Counted from the stretch's first letter, positions 50,633 to 59,415 are shown. The stretch is DNA of 64,000 nucleotides from Alsobacter metallidurans (GCF_014636935.1 NZ_BMES01000002.1:1423148-1487147), one strand, 5' to 3'. The notes: generated from the letters alone by a model not told the origin. Numbers and translations are program-made.

Positions 50633-50657
50633 AACGGATAGGATGCACAAAAGTTCC
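50633..50657 (-). promoter_or_regulatory. EcfG promoter of right phyR
   Basis: Minus strand: GGAAC (50657-50653), 16-base spacer, CGTT (50636-50633). Confidence 0.88.
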
Positions 50658-50668
50658 GTCGCTGACTC

Positions 50669-50693
50669 GGAACCGGGTGGGAGAAGCGACGTT
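50669..50693 (+). promoter_or_regulatory. EcfG promoter of right nepR-ecfG
   Basis: GGAAC (50669-50673), 16-base spacer, CGTT (50690-50693), back to back with the phyR promoter as in the left cassette. Confidence 0.88.
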
Positions 50694-50772
50694 TACGCCC
50701 CGTGCCTCACGTACAGGTCGTCGATTGATCCCCCGGTTTGATGACGCCGCGATCGGCATTGCGGAGGCATGG

Positions 50773-51009
50773 ATGGACGAGAAGAAGCATAAGCGACGGG
50801 ACCCGACAGGTAGCAGCATGGATCAGCAGGCAGGACGAGCGGCTCCGGACGCCCCGGTGGCATTCGACGCCGATGTCAACGCCCAGATCGGCCGCCAATT
50901 GCGGTCCATCTACGATTCCGTGGTGAGCCAGCCTGTGCCGGATCGTTTCCTTGAGCTTCTCAACCAGTTGGACAGCAAAACCGGGGGAGAGAAGAAGGAC
51001 GAAGAGTGA
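50773..51009 (+). CDS. nepR: Anti-sigma factor NepR (right copy)
   Basis: A 78-residue NepR with the core IGRQLRSIYDSVVSQPVPDRFLELLNQL at residues 39-66 and flexible ends. The ATG at 50773 follows GCGGAGG; the ATG at 50818 is an alternative. The first gene of the operon, its stop overlaps the ecfG start (TGATG). Confidence 0.93.
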   Translation: MDEKKHKRRDPTGSSMDQQAGRAAPDAPVAFDADVNAQIGRQLRSIYDSVVSQPVPDRFLELLNQLDSKTGGEKKDEE

Positions 51010-51578
51010 TGGACGAGGCAGGCCGCCGGATGAAGGACGACCTGCTTGGCGCCGTGCCAGCATTGCGCGCCTTCGCGATGTCTCTCAGCGGAAACCCCGA
51101 CCGGGCCGACGATCTCGTGCAGGAAACCCTGCTGAAAGCCTGGGGCAACCGCAACTCCTTCACGCCGGGCACCAATGTCTCCGCCTGGCTTTTCACCATC
51201 CTGCGCAACGTCTTTTACTCCGAGCACCGCAAGCGCCGGCGCGAGGTGGAGGACGCCGATGGGCAGATGGCCGCCCGCCTCGCCACGCATCCGGCGCAGG
51301 ACGGGCATATGGACCTCGCCGATTTCAACACCGCTCTTCAGAAACTCCTCCCCGACCAACGCGAAGCCCTGATCCTGATCGGCGGCTCAGGCATGTCCTA
51401 CGAGGAAGCCGCGCAGATCTGCGGATGCGCCGTCGGTACGATCAAGAGCCGCGTCAATCGCGCCCGCAACCGCCTGGCGGAACTTCTGTCCGTCAACACG
51501 GTGGGCGATTTTGGACCTGATTCTCGTTGGCGACCGGCCTTGAGCCAGTATACACGGGCTGGCGCGGACGAGCGTTGA
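51009..51578 (+). CDS. ecfG: ECF sigma factor EcfG (right copy)
   Basis: A 189-residue EcfG. Region 2 has DRADDLVQETLLKAW and SAWLFTILRNVFYSEHRKRRRE, and region 4 has DQREALILIGGSGMSYEEAA and CAVGTIKSRVNRAR. The DNA-contacting parts are nearly the same as in the left copy, so both should read the same promoters. The N- and C-terminal ends differ. An internal ATG at 51030 is possible. Confidence 0.95.
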   Translation: MDEAGRRMKDDLLGAVPALRAFAMSLSGNPDRADDLVQETLLKAWGNRNSFTPGTNVSAWLFTILRNVFYSEHRKRRREVEDADGQMAARLATHPAQDGHMDLADFNTALQKLLPDQREALILIGGSGMSYEEAAQICGCAVGTIKSRVNRARNRLAELLSVNTVGDFGPDSRWRPALSQYTRAGADER

Positions 51579-51762
51579 TGCAACCGGGCCCATTCACGTT
51601 ACAAGCGACTGAGACACGCCTTTTTCATCCAGTCTTACACGGATAGGTTGTTGCACGGGCGAAGTACAGGCTCCGATTGATCACCGGCCATCGCACCTAC
51701 CAACCGGTAACGACTTAGCATCATCTTTGCAGATAGAATCGCGCGTCCTGATCGAGGTGCGC

Positions 51763-52596
51763 ATGTCCGGATCCTCACTGAAAGCCGTCGCAATGCCCAG
51801 CAATGGCGGCGCGAGAACAGTCGCCCCAAAGACATCGAAATCGCTGCTGAGCCAAGCCGTTTCACAAGCCGACCTGCGCCTCGCCGGTCCGCAAGCCTGG
51901 AACACGCGATCCCATGACCTCGACCAGACACTCATCCAGGCAGAAGGGGTGGTCCACAAACTCCTGTCGGGCCCCATTGCCGATCTGGACCAGGTTGAAC
52001 TCGATCGCGCCAACGGGTCGATGATCGACGCCATTCAAAGCCATGGCGTCGGTGTCTGGATCGAAACGGTGCGGCGCCATCACGACGCAACCTACCAGCA
52101 CTGCATGCTGGTCAACGGCGTGACGGCGGCTTTCGTCAGCAGCCTTGGTTTCAACCGGGGCGACGCGCTTCGAGTCACGTTGGCGGCGACGCTGCACGAC
52201 ATCGGCAAGGCCAGCATACCGCTCGATATACTCGATTGCCCGACCCGGCTGACGCCGGAGCAGTTCGCCGTGATCAAGACCCATCCGGGCGAAGCCGTGC
52301 GGATGCTCGCCGACCAGCCGGAGATCCCCGCCGCCGTGCTGGACGCCGTGGAACACCATCACGAATATCTGGATGGATCGGGCTATCCTCACGCGATCCA
52401 GGGCGCCAAGGTCAAGGACCTGACCCGTATCCTGACGATTTGCGATATCTTCGCGGCTCTGGTGGAACATCGCAGCTACAAGCCCACGATGCCGCCCGCT
52501 GACGCCTACGAAATCCTGGTCGGAATGACCGGAAAGCTCGACCCAGCCCTCGTCCGAGCCTTTCGGCCAGTCGCGGCAGCGGCCTCGGTCGGCTGA
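51763..52596 (+). CDS. HD-GYP-domain phosphodiesterase-like protein
   Basis: A 277-residue protein. The HD-GYP domain starts near residue 115 (HQ/HCMLVNGVTAAF), with the metal-binding HDIGKASIP and the signature HHEYLDGSGYP, followed by ICDIFAALVEHRSYKP. These residues fit an active c-di-GMP phosphodiesterase. The N-terminal 100 residues lack a known sensor domain. GAGGTG precedes the ATG at 51763. It abuts the convergent cysteine synthase gene. The upstream gap 51579-51762 shows no EcfG site. Confidence 0.87.
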   Translation: MSGSSLKAVAMPSNGGARTVAPKTSKSLLSQAVSQADLRLAGPQAWNTRSHDLDQTLIQAEGVVHKLLSGPIADLDQVELDRANGSMIDAIQSHGVGVWIETVRRHHDATYQHCMLVNGVTAAFVSSLGFNRGDALRVTLAATLHDIGKASIPLDILDCPTRLTPEQFAVIKTHPGEAVRMLADQPEIPAAVLDAVEHHHEYLDGSGYPHAIQGAKVKDLTRILTICDIFAALVEHRSYKPTMPPADAYEILVGMTGKLDPALVRAFRPVAAAASVG

Positions 52597-53628
52597 TCAG
52601 ACCAGAGGCGCCTTCACGCCGGACTTCTGCGTCAGCCAGGCGGGAACGGGCAAGCCCTTGGTCATCAGGAACGCGGGGTTGAACAGCTTCGACTGATAGC
52701 GCGTGCCGTAGTCGCACAGGATCGTCACGATCGTCTTGCCCGGGCCGAGTTGCTCCGCCAGTCGGATCGCGCCCGCCACGTTCACGCCCGAGGATCCGCC
52801 GAGGCAGAGCCCCTCCTTTTCAAGAAGGTCGAACACGATCGGCACGGCTTCCTCGTCCGGGATCTGAAACGCCGTATCGATCGGCGCATCCTCAAGATTC
52901 GCCGTGATGCGGCCCTGGCCGATGCCCTCGGTGATGGACGAGCCTGACGATTTCAGCTCGCCGGTCGTGTAGTAGCTGAACAGCGCCGCTCCCATCGGAT
53001 CCGCGAGGCCGATCGTCACCTTGGGATTGCGCGCCTTGAGCGCCATGGCGGTTCCGGCCAACGTTCCGCCGGTGCCGACCGCGCAAATGAAGCCGTCGAC
53101 CTCGCCGCCGGTCTGCTCCCAGATCTCCGGCCCCGTCGTCTGGATATGGGCTTCGCGATTGGCGACATTGTCGAACTGGTTGGCCCAGATCGCCCCGTTT
53201 GGATTGCTGGCGTTCAAGTGCTCGGCGAGGCGTCCCGACACCTTCACGTAGTTGTTGGGATTGGCGTAAGGCACGGCAGGGACCTCGACGAGGTCGGCGC
53301 CGGCCAGCCGCAGCATGTCCTTCTTCTCCTGTGACTGCGTCTCCGGGATGACGATCACGGTTTTGAAGCCGAGCGCGTTCGCGACCAGCGCGAGACCGAT
53401 GCCGGTGTTGCCCGCCGTTCCCTCCACGATCGTCCCGCCTGGTCGCAGGGCGCCCCGACGGACCGCGTCCTGGATGATGAACAGGGCCGCGCGGTCCTTC
53501 ACCGACTGCCCGGGGTTCATGAATTCAGCCTTGCCGAGAATGCGGCAACCGGTTCGCTCGGAAGCTTCCTTCAGGAGGATCAGGGGGGTGTTGCCGATGG
53601 CCTCGACGACGCCGGAACGGATGAGCAT
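52597..53628 (-). CDS. cysK: Cysteine synthase (PLP-dependent)
   Basis: A 343-residue fold type II PLP enzyme. The Schiff-base Lys lies in NPGQSVKDRAA (about residue 44), the substrate loop is EGTAGNTG, and the phosphate loop is CAVGTGGTLAG. It would make cysteine from O-acetylserine and sulfide. It is longer than E. coli CysK (323) and may be a specialised isozyme. It lies after the met importer operon but beyond a hairpin, with its own sigma-70-like promoter at 53686-53713. Confidence 0.85.
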   Translation of the reverse strand: MLIRSGVVEAIGNTPLILLKEASERTGCRILGKAEFMNPGQSVKDRAALFIIQDAVRRGALRPGGTIVEGTAGNTGIGLALVANALGFKTVIVIPETQSQEKKDMLRLAGADLVEVPAVPYANPNNYVKVSGRLAEHLNASNPNGAIWANQFDNVANREAHIQTTGPEIWEQTGGEVDGFICAVGTGGTLAGTAMALKARNPKVTIGLADPMGAALFSYYTTGELKSSGSSITEGIGQGRITANLEDAPIDTAFQIPDEEAVPIVFDLLEKEGLCLGGSSGVNVAGAIRLAEQLGPGKTIVTILCDYGTRYQSKLFNPAFLMTKGLPVPAWLTQKSGVKAPLV

Positions 53629-53685
53629 GGTTGCGATCCCGTGGGCGGGCCGGTCGCTTTGCAGCCGGCCCCGCTAAGGAGGCGC

Positions 53686-53713
53686 ACTATAGGGCGGCGC
53701 CGCGCAGGATCAA
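53686..53713 (-). promoter_or_regulatory. Sigma-70-like promoter of the cysteine synthase gene
   Basis: Minus strand: TTGATC (53713-53708), 16-base spacer, TATAGT (53691-53686). A CACATTT/AAATGTG inverted repeat at 53748-53762 lies just upstream and could be an operator. Confidence 0.6.
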
Positions 53714-53763
53714 CATAAGCCGCACCCGGATGTGCAATGCTGGTATTCACATTTTAAATGTGG

Positions 53764-53788
53764 AAACCCCGGCGCAAAGCCGGGGTTC
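53764..53788 (-). terminator. Terminator after metQ
   Basis: A 9-bp stem AACCCCGGC with a 5-base loop. Only a short T run follows, so it may be partial and let some transcription reach cysK. Confidence 0.65.
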
Positions 53789-53810
53789 TGCAGGTCGGTA
53801 CCGTTCTCGC

Positions 53811-54629
53811 TTACCAGCTGGTCAGCACCGCGCCCTTGAACTTCTGCTCGATGAAGGCCTTCGTCTCAGGCGAGCGATAGGCCTCCACCAGGTCCTTCAC
53901 CCACGGCTTGTCCTTGTCGGCCGCCCGCACAGCGATCACGTTGACGTAGGGCCCCTTCGGCTCCTCCAAAAGAATTGCGTCCTTCTGTGGGCTCAGCCCG
54001 GCCGGCTCGGCATAGTTGGTGTTCACCGCGGCCGCGTCCACGTCATCGAGGGTGCGCGGCGCTTGGGCGGCGTCGATCTCGATGAACTTCAGCTTGCGCG
54101 GGTTCTCGACGATGTCGAGCACGGTCGGCTTGAAGCCGACATCAGCCTTCAGCTTGATGACGCCCTTGTCCTGCAGCAGCAGCAGCGTGCGGCCGCCATT
54201 GGTCGGATCATTCTGGATCGCCACCGTGCCGCCGTTCGGCACCTGGTCGAAGCTCTTGTGCTTCTTGGAGTAGATGCCCATCGGGAAGTTCACCGTGGTG
54301 GCGACGCTGACGAGCTTGTAGCCGCGATCCTTCACCTGGTTGTCCAGGTAAGGCTGGTGCTGGAACGAGTTCGCGTCGAGCTCGCCGGCGTCCAGCGCCT
54401 GGTTAGGCACCACGTAGTCCGAGAATTCCTGGATGCGCAGGTCGATGCCCTTCTTGGCCAGGACCGGCTTCACGGCTTCGAGGATCTGGGCGTGCGGGCC
54501 GGGCGTCGCGCCGATCCGGACGACCTGGTCGGCCGCATGGGCCACCTCGGCGCCGGGAAGCGAAAACGCGAGGGTCGTCGCCGCGAGGGCGGCCACAAGG
54601 GCGATGCGGCGTGAGGGAGAGAACGTCAC
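53811..54629 (-). CDS. metQ: Methionine ABC transporter, substrate-binding protein
   Basis: A 272-residue NlpA/MetQ-family protein. It begins with a signal peptide (SPSRRIALVAALAATTLAFS) cleaved near AHAAD; there is no lipobox Cys, so it should be soluble in the periplasm. The family motifs VRIGATPGPHAQILE, FSDYVVPNQAL and DANSFQHQPYL are present. It starts with GTG. It is the last gene of the metNIQ operon. Confidence 0.93.
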   Translation of the reverse strand: MTFSPSRRIALVAALAATTLAFSLPGAEVAHAADQVVRIGATPGPHAQILEAVKPVLAKKGIDLRIQEFSDYVVPNQALDAGELDANSFQHQPYLDNQVKDRGYKLVSVATTVNFPMGIYSKKHKSFDQVPNGGTVAIQNDPTNGGRTLLLLQDKGVIKLKADVGFKPTVLDIVENPRKLKFIEIDAAQAPRTLDDVDAAAVNTNYAEPAGLSPQKDAILLEEPKGPYVNVIAVRAADKDKPWVKDLVEAYRSPETKAFIEQKFKGAVLTSW

Positions 54630-54669
54630 GGAAGGAACTCCAGTGTTGGGAGGGAAACGAAGGGAATGG

Positions 54670-55335
54670 TCAGGATTGGCGCAGGCGCTTGTTGAGGCGG
54701 CGCGCCAGGATGTCGCCGAGGCTCTGCACGGCCTGTACGAGCACGATCAGGACGACCACCACGGTGGCCATCACCTCGGGCATGAAGCGCTGGTACCCAT
54801 AGCGGATGCCGAGGTCGCCGAGGCCGCCGCCGCCCACCGCGCCGACCATGGCCGAGTAGCCGATCAGGCTCACCACCGCGAGCGTCAGGCCGAGCACCAC
54901 GCCGGGCAGCGCCTCCGGGATCAGCACCTTGCGGACGATCTGCAGCGGGCTCGCCCCCATGGCGCGGGCGGCCTCGACGAGGCCCTGGTCCACCTCCCGG
55001 ATCGCGCCCTCGACGATGCGGGCGATGAACGGCGTCGCCGCCACGGTGAGCGGCACGATCGCGGCCGCGGTGCCGATCGAGCTGCCCGCGATCAGGCGCG
55101 TGAACGGGATGATGGCGACCACCAGGATGATGAAAGGCGTCGACCGCGTGGCGTTCACCACCAGGCCCAGCACGCCGTTCACGGCCGGCGCGGCGAAAAG
55201 CTCGCCCTTGCGGCTGGTGGCCAGGAACACGCCGAGCGGCAGGCCGATCGCGGTTCCGATCAACGCCGCCACGGCGACCATCGAGAGGGTGTCCAGCGTG
55301 GCGAGCCAGACGAGGCGGATGATTTCAGGCGACAT
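54670..55335 (-). CDS. metI: Methionine ABC transporter permease
   Basis: A 221-residue permease with five membrane helices and the EAA loop [23 protein letters not shown], typical of MetI. The ATG at 55335 is preceded by GGAGGTG and overlaps the end of metN by 11 bases. Confidence 0.94.
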   Translation of the reverse strand: MSPEIIRLVWLATLDTLSMVAVAALIGTAIGLPLGVFLATSRKGELFAAPAVNGVLGLVVNATRSTPFIILVVAIIPFTRLIAGSSIGTAAAIVPLTVAATPFIARIVEGAIREVDQGLVEAARAMGASPLQIVRKVLIPEALPGVVLGLTLAVVSLIGYSAMVGAVGGGGLGDLGIRYGYQRFMPEVMATVVVVLIVLVQAVQSLGDILARRLNKRLRQS

Positions 55336-56431
55336 GGCCAAGCACCTCCGCGCCGAGACCGAGTTGAGACAGAGCCGCGAGCGCGGCCGAGAGGCCCGGC
55401 TCTTCGCCGGGCAGGCTCACCACGAGGCTGCCGAAGGGCCGCCCGGCGATGCGCTCGATGCGTCCCGCCAGGATGTTGAAGTCAATGCCTAGCGTGGTGG
55501 TGAGCCGGCTGATTACCGGCGTGGTCGCGTTCTCACCCGTGAAGGTGACGCGCACCACCGCTTGCCCGCCCGCGACCGCCTCGGGCCGCAGCGCGGCCGT
55601 GACGTCGGCCGGTAGGTCGATGCCGGTGACGGACGACAGGAAGCTCGCCGTCGTGGGATGCCGCGGCCGGGTGAGCACGTCGAACACGTCGCCCTCCTCC
55701 ACCACGCGGCCGCCTTCCAGCACGGCCACGCGGTCGCAGATCTCCTTGATCACCGGCATCTCGTGCGTGATCAGCAGGATGGTGACGCCGAGTTCGGCGT
55801 TGACGCGCTTCAGAAGCTGCAAGATCGACGACGTCGTCTCGGGATCCAGCGCCGAGGTCGCCTCGTCGCACAGCAGCACCTTCGGGTTTGTCGCCAGCGC
55901 CCGCGCGATGCCGACGCGCTGCTTCTGCCCGCCGGACAGTTCGGCCGGATAGCGGTCGCGCTTTTCCGAGAGGCCGACGAGCTCGAGCAGCGGCTCCACG
56001 GCGCGGCGGATATCGTCACGGCTCGCGCCAGCGATCTCGAGCGGCAGCCCGACATTGTCGAACACCGTGCGCGACGACAGCAGGTTGAAGTGCTGGAAGA
56101 TCATCCCGATCGCGCCGCGCACGCCCCGCAGCCCTTTCTCGGACAGCGCCGCCACATCGACGCCGTCCACCACGACGGCCCCGCCGCTTGGCCGTTCCAG
56201 CCCGTTCACGAGCCGGATCAGGGTCGACTTGCCGGCGCCGGACCGGCCGATCACCCCGACGATCGCGCCTTTCGGGATGGCGAGGTCGATCCCCTCGAGG
56301 GCCCGCACCTCCGCCTGCCCGCGGCGTGCGGCAAAGCGCTTCGAAACGTTCTCGAACCGGATCAGCGCTTCGCGCGTGGCGGTTGGGTTGATCAACGGGT
56401 CGCCGAGGGCGACCCTCACGGGAGCATTCAT
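55325..56431 (-). CDS. metN: Methionine ABC transporter ATP-binding protein
   Basis: A 368-residue ATPase with Walker A GRSGAGKS, signature LSGGQKQR, Walker [13 protein letters not shown] and switch His in ITHEM. The C-terminal 100 residues are the NIL/ACT-like domain that binds methionine and inhibits transport ([18 protein letters not shown]). Start chosen at the ATG 56431 with GAGGA upstream; a TTG at 56443 is in the same frame. Confidence 0.94.
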   Translation of the reverse strand: MNAPVRVALGDPLINPTATREALIRFENVSKRFAARRGQAEVRALEGIDLAIPKGAIVGVIGRSGAGKSTLIRLVNGLERPSGGAVVVDGVDVAALSEKGLRGVRGAIGMIFQHFNLLSSRTVFDNVGLPLEIAGASRDDIRRAVEPLLELVGLSEKRDRYPAELSGGQKQRVGIARALATNPKVLLCDEATSALDPETTSSILQLLKRVNAELGVTILLITHEMPVIKEICDRVAVLEGGRVVEEGDVFDVLTRPRHPTTASFLSSVTGIDLPADVTAALRPEAVAGGQAVVRVTFTGENATTPVISRLTTTLGIDFNILAGRIERIAGRPFGSLVVSLPGEEPGLSAALAALSQLGLGAEVLGHVA

Positions 56432-56439
56432 AACTATCC

Positions 56440-56658
56440 TCAAGCAGTCGGCTGGCGGCCCGCGTCGCGGCGTTGGCCCCGGCGGTTTTGCTCGGCCCGC
56501 GCCGCCTTCTCGGCGGCGGCGGGCGTCCGGAAGGTTCGGCCTTCCAGGCTCCTGCCCAATGGATTGGCGGCATAGAAGCGGTAGGAAGGCTCGCCAGGAT
56601 GACGGGCGACTATCCCGACGGACACGCCGCCGAGTTCGATCAGAAATGCATCGGACAT
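56440..56658 (-). CDS. 72-residue protein heading the metNIQ operon
   Basis: A small basic protein that begins [22 protein letters not shown], with [31 protein letters not shown] in the middle. It ends 8 bases before the metN ATG and is the first full gene after the SAM-II-like leader. The predicted beta-beta-alpha core resembles small stress or DNA-associated proteins, but I do not recognise it. Confidence 0.65.
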   Translation of the reverse strand: MSDAFLIELGGVSVGIVARHPGEPSYRFYAANPLGRSLEGRTFRTPAAAEKAARAEQNRRGQRRDAGRQPTA

Positions 56659-56719
56659 CGGTAAGTTTCGCGCCGCTCGGACGCGCTCCAGATCCAGGAC
56701 GAAGTGTGGGCGACTGCGT

Positions 56720-56806
56720 TCAGAAGGCCCGACAACACCGGCCGAAGGCCGGGCGGCTGAGGCGGCGCATTCGCATCTGGATCGGCATCGTCATGGTGGT
56801 CTCCAT
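56720..56806 (-). CDS. Met-rich 28-residue putative leader peptide
   Basis: The open frame begins METTMTMPIQMRM, with Met at positions 1, 5, 7, 11 and 13, and ends GRCCRAF. Its distal codons overlap a GC-rich hairpin at 56738-56752 (stem CCGGCC) that can alternatively pair with bases near 56727-56731. Such a Met codon cluster between a SAM riboswitch and a methionine importer operon suggests translation-dependent attenuation. Translation is not proven; the ribosome site is weak. Confidence 0.45.
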   Translation of the reverse strand: METTMTMPIQMRMRRLSRPAFGRCCRAF

Positions 56807-56829
56807 CGCGGAGCCCACGACATCGTCGT

Positions 56830-56880
56830 GGCGCTTTAGCGTTTGGTGACGCGGCGCAAGCTGCTGGCTCAAAATCCCGC
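56830..56880 (-). promoter_or_regulatory. SAM-II-like riboswitch upstream of the met importer operon
   Basis: On the minus strand a P1 stem GCGG (56880-56877) pairs with CCGC (56854-56851). Between them lie GATTTT and GCTTGCG, and after P1 a GTCACCAAAC linker leads to GCTAAAGC (56840-56833). GATTT, CTTGC and GCTAAAG at these spacings match the conserved positions of the SAM-II (metA/SAM_alpha) class, common in alphaproteobacteria. SAM binding would repress the operon. I could not verify the pseudoknot pairing by eye. Confidence 0.65.
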
Positions 56881-56912
56881 GGCCGCAACGCCGAACGCGC
56901 TGCGACACCGCC

Positions 56913-56940
56913 AACATAGCTGAAAAGACCCGCAGGTCAA
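56913..56940 (-). promoter_or_regulatory. Sigma-70 promoter of the met importer operon
   Basis: Minus strand: TTGACC (56940-56935), 16-base spacer, TATGTT (56918-56913). The start point would fall about 26 bases before the riboswitch. A 12-bp palindrome ACGAACGTTCGT at 56953-56964 sits just upstream and may be an operator. Confidence 0.72.
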
Positions 56941-57006
56941 CCGATACAACGGACGAACGTTCGTTTTACCGGAATGGCCGTCATGCGCCAGACGCGACGC
57001 TTCGGC

Positions 57007-59292
57007 TCACGGCGTCGGCCGGACCGTATCCACGCGGGCGGCTTCGGCGGCGGGCGCCTGACGATCGGGCCGGTAATCCAGCACCGCCATCCGCGTCTGC
57101 CCGGCGTCCGGCCCGACATGGATCTCGATCGGCCCGCCATCCGGTAGGGCGAAGCGCCCGCCCGGTTGCCAGTAGGCCAGGTCCTGCTCGCTCAGTGTGA
57201 AGCTGATCTCGCCCGTTTCTCCGGCCTTCAGCGCCACCCGTCCCATGCCCTTGAGTTCGCGCACCGGGCGCGACAGGCGCGCGACACGGTGGCGGATATA
57301 GAGCTGCGCCTGCGCGGCGCCCGGCCGGTCCCCCACATTGGCGACCGGGACCGTGATCCGCGCGCTCTCGCCCGACCCCATCCGGAGGCGATCGACCCGG
57401 GGCTCCCCCATCTCGAAGCGCGTATAGGACAGGCCGTGCCCGAACGCGTAGAGCGGCGTCGACGGCAGGTCGATATAGGCGCTCGTATAGGGCTTGTAGG
57501 CCGCCATGGCGGGCCGGCCGGTCGGCAGATGGTCGTGGTAGATCGGGATCTGCCCGACGCTGCGCGGAAAGCTGATCGGCAGGCGGCCGGTCGGTTCGTT
57601 CAGCCCGAACAGCGTGCGGGCGACCGCCAGTCCGCCTTCGCTGCCCGGAAACCAAGCTTCCAGGATCGCGGGCGCTTCCCGGTCCAGATCCTCGATCGTC
57701 AGCGGCCGTCCGTTGAAGAGCGCGACCGCGGTGGGCTTGCCCACCGCCAGCACGGCGCGGGCCAGCGCCATCTGGTCGCCCGGCAAGTCGAGCGACGAAC
57801 GGCTCGCGGCCTCGCCGCTCTGCGTGGCGTGCTCGCCCAGCGCCAGGATCACGATGTCCGACTGGGACGCGAGCTTGGCGGCCGCCGCGATGTCGCGCGG
57901 CTTCGCTTGCTCGATCGTCCCGGCCGCGAGGGCTGTCACCTGCGCGCCGGCGCCTAGCACGGCCTCCACGCCCTCTTTCAGCGTGATGGCGGCCTCGGGG
58001 TCGCCGTGGGCCGCCCACGGGCCCAGCGTATCCGCGCCCGAGTCGCCGAGCGGCCCGATGATGGCGACCCGCTTGGCGTCGGTCGCGAAGGGCAGCGTCC
58101 GGCGCTCGTTCTTCAGCAGCACGAGCGACTTTTCGGCAAGCCGCAACGCCGCCTCGCGATGCGCCTGCGAGCCGATCACGGCCGCCTCGCGCTGCGGATC
58201 GGAGCGCGCGAACGGGTCGTCGAATAGGCCGAGATCCTCTTTCAGCTGCAGGATGCGCCGCACGGAGGCGTCGAGTTCGTCACCAGGCACGAGGCCCTCG
58301 CGCACCAGCAGAGGCATCGAGGCGATGTAGCTGCGGCTCTCCATGTCCATGTCGGTGCCGGCCCGGAAGGCGATCCGCGCCGCATCGAAGCCGTCTTCGG
58401 CGACGCCGTGCACCGGCAGCTCGCCGATGGCTCCGAAGTCGCTCACCACGATGCCGTCAAAGCCCCACTCCCGGCGCAGGATGTCGCGCAGCAGGCGCTC
58501 GTTGGCGACGCCCGGCACGCCGTCGACAGCGTTGAAGGCCGCCATCACGCAGCGCGCACGGCTTTCCACCGCGGCCTGGAACGGCGGCAGTTGCTGTTCG
58601 CGCAGCGCGCGCTCCGAAAGGTCAAGTCCGCTATAGTCGCGTCCCGCCTCGGTCGCGCCGTTGCCGGCGAAGTGCTTCACGCAGGCCGCCACCGAGTCGG
58701 TCGCGGAGAGCCGCGCGCCCTCCAGGCCTCGCACCCGCGCGGACGCGATGCGCGCGCCGAGCCATGCGGATTCCCCTCCCCCTTCGGCCACCCGGCCCCA
58801 GCGCGGATCGCGCGAGACGTCCACCATGGGGGCGAAGATCCAGTTCACGCCCGCGGCCGAGGCCTCGGCGGCGGACACGCGCTCGCCTTGCTCGATCGCC
58901 TCCATGTCCCAGCTCGCCGCCTGCCCGAGCGGAATGGGGAGGATGGTGCGGTAGCCGTGCAGCACGTCGAAGCCGAGCAGCAGCGGAATGCCGAGCCGTG
59001 TTTCGCGGGTGGCGAGCTCCTGGAGGCTGCGCGTGTACTCGGCCCCATAGACGTTGAAGAGGCCGCCGGCCTGCCCCTTCAGAATGGCGTCTCGCACGTC
59101 CTGCGGTGCGAAGGGCCCCGTCACGGCGTGGTTGCCCGACACGAGGTTCAGCTGCCCGACCTTCTCCTCGACAGTCATGCGCGCCAGCAGAGCTTCGACG
59201 CGCGGCGAAGCGGGCGCGCTCGTGGTTAGCGTCATCCAGGCCGCAACGGCGGCCAGCGCTAACGCGCAATGTCGTGCCAGAGGAAAAGCCAT
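57007..59292 (-). CDS. bglX: GH3 beta-glucosidase, BglX-like
   Basis: A 761-residue secreted glycoside hydrolase family 3 enzyme with a signal peptide ending APASP. The N-terminal TIM barrel (MTVEEKVGQLNLVSG onward) holds the nucleophile Asp in GIVVSDFGAIGE. The C-terminal alpha/beta sandwich (KSLVLLKNERRTLPF onward) and a fibronectin III-like end domain (about 650-745) follow. Length and order equal BglX of Gram-negative bacteria, a periplasmic beta-glucosidase. It stands alone. Confidence 0.93.
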   Translation of the reverse strand: MAFPLARHCALALAAVAAWMTLTTSAPASPRVEALLARMTVEEKVGQLNLVSGNHAVTGPFAPQDVRDAILKGQAGGLFNVYGAEYTRSLQELATRETRLGIPLLLGFDVLHGYRTILPIPLGQAASWDMEAIEQGERVSAAEASAAGVNWIFAPMVDVSRDPRWGRVAEGGGESAWLGARIASARVRGLEGARLSATDSVAACVKHFAGNGATEAGRDYSGLDLSERALREQQLPPFQAAVESRARCVMAAFNAVDGVPGVANERLLRDILRREWGFDGIVVSDFGAIGELPVHGVAEDGFDAARIAFRAGTDMDMESRSYIASMPLLVREGLVPGDELDASVRRILQLKEDLGLFDDPFARSDPQREAAVIGSQAHREAALRLAEKSLVLLKNERRTLPFATDAKRVAIIGPLGDSGADTLGPWAAHGDPEAAITLKEGVEAVLGAGAQVTALAAGTIEQAKPRDIAAAAKLASQSDIVILALGEHATQSGEAASRSSLDLPGDQMALARAVLAVGKPTAVALFNGRPLTIEDLDREAPAILEAWFPGSEGGLAVARTLFGLNEPTGRLPISFPRSVGQIPIYHDHLPTGRPAMAAYKPYTSAYIDLPSTPLYAFGHGLSYTRFEMGEPRVDRLRMGSGESARITVPVANVGDRPGAAQAQLYIRHRVARLSRPVRELKGMGRVALKAGETGEISFTLSEQDLAYWQPGGRFALPDGGPIEIHVGPDAGQTRMAVLDYRPDRQAPAAEAARVDTVRPTP

Positions 59293-59415
59293 GGGCTGGA
59301 TCCGGTTGGAGCGAGCATGGTTCAGGTGGGCGGCCGGAGATTACGCAGCGCGAGCTCCGCCCGCAAATCGCGCTCGCGTGATTGCTGTTGATCATGCAGG
59401 CTTCGTGCCGTGCGA

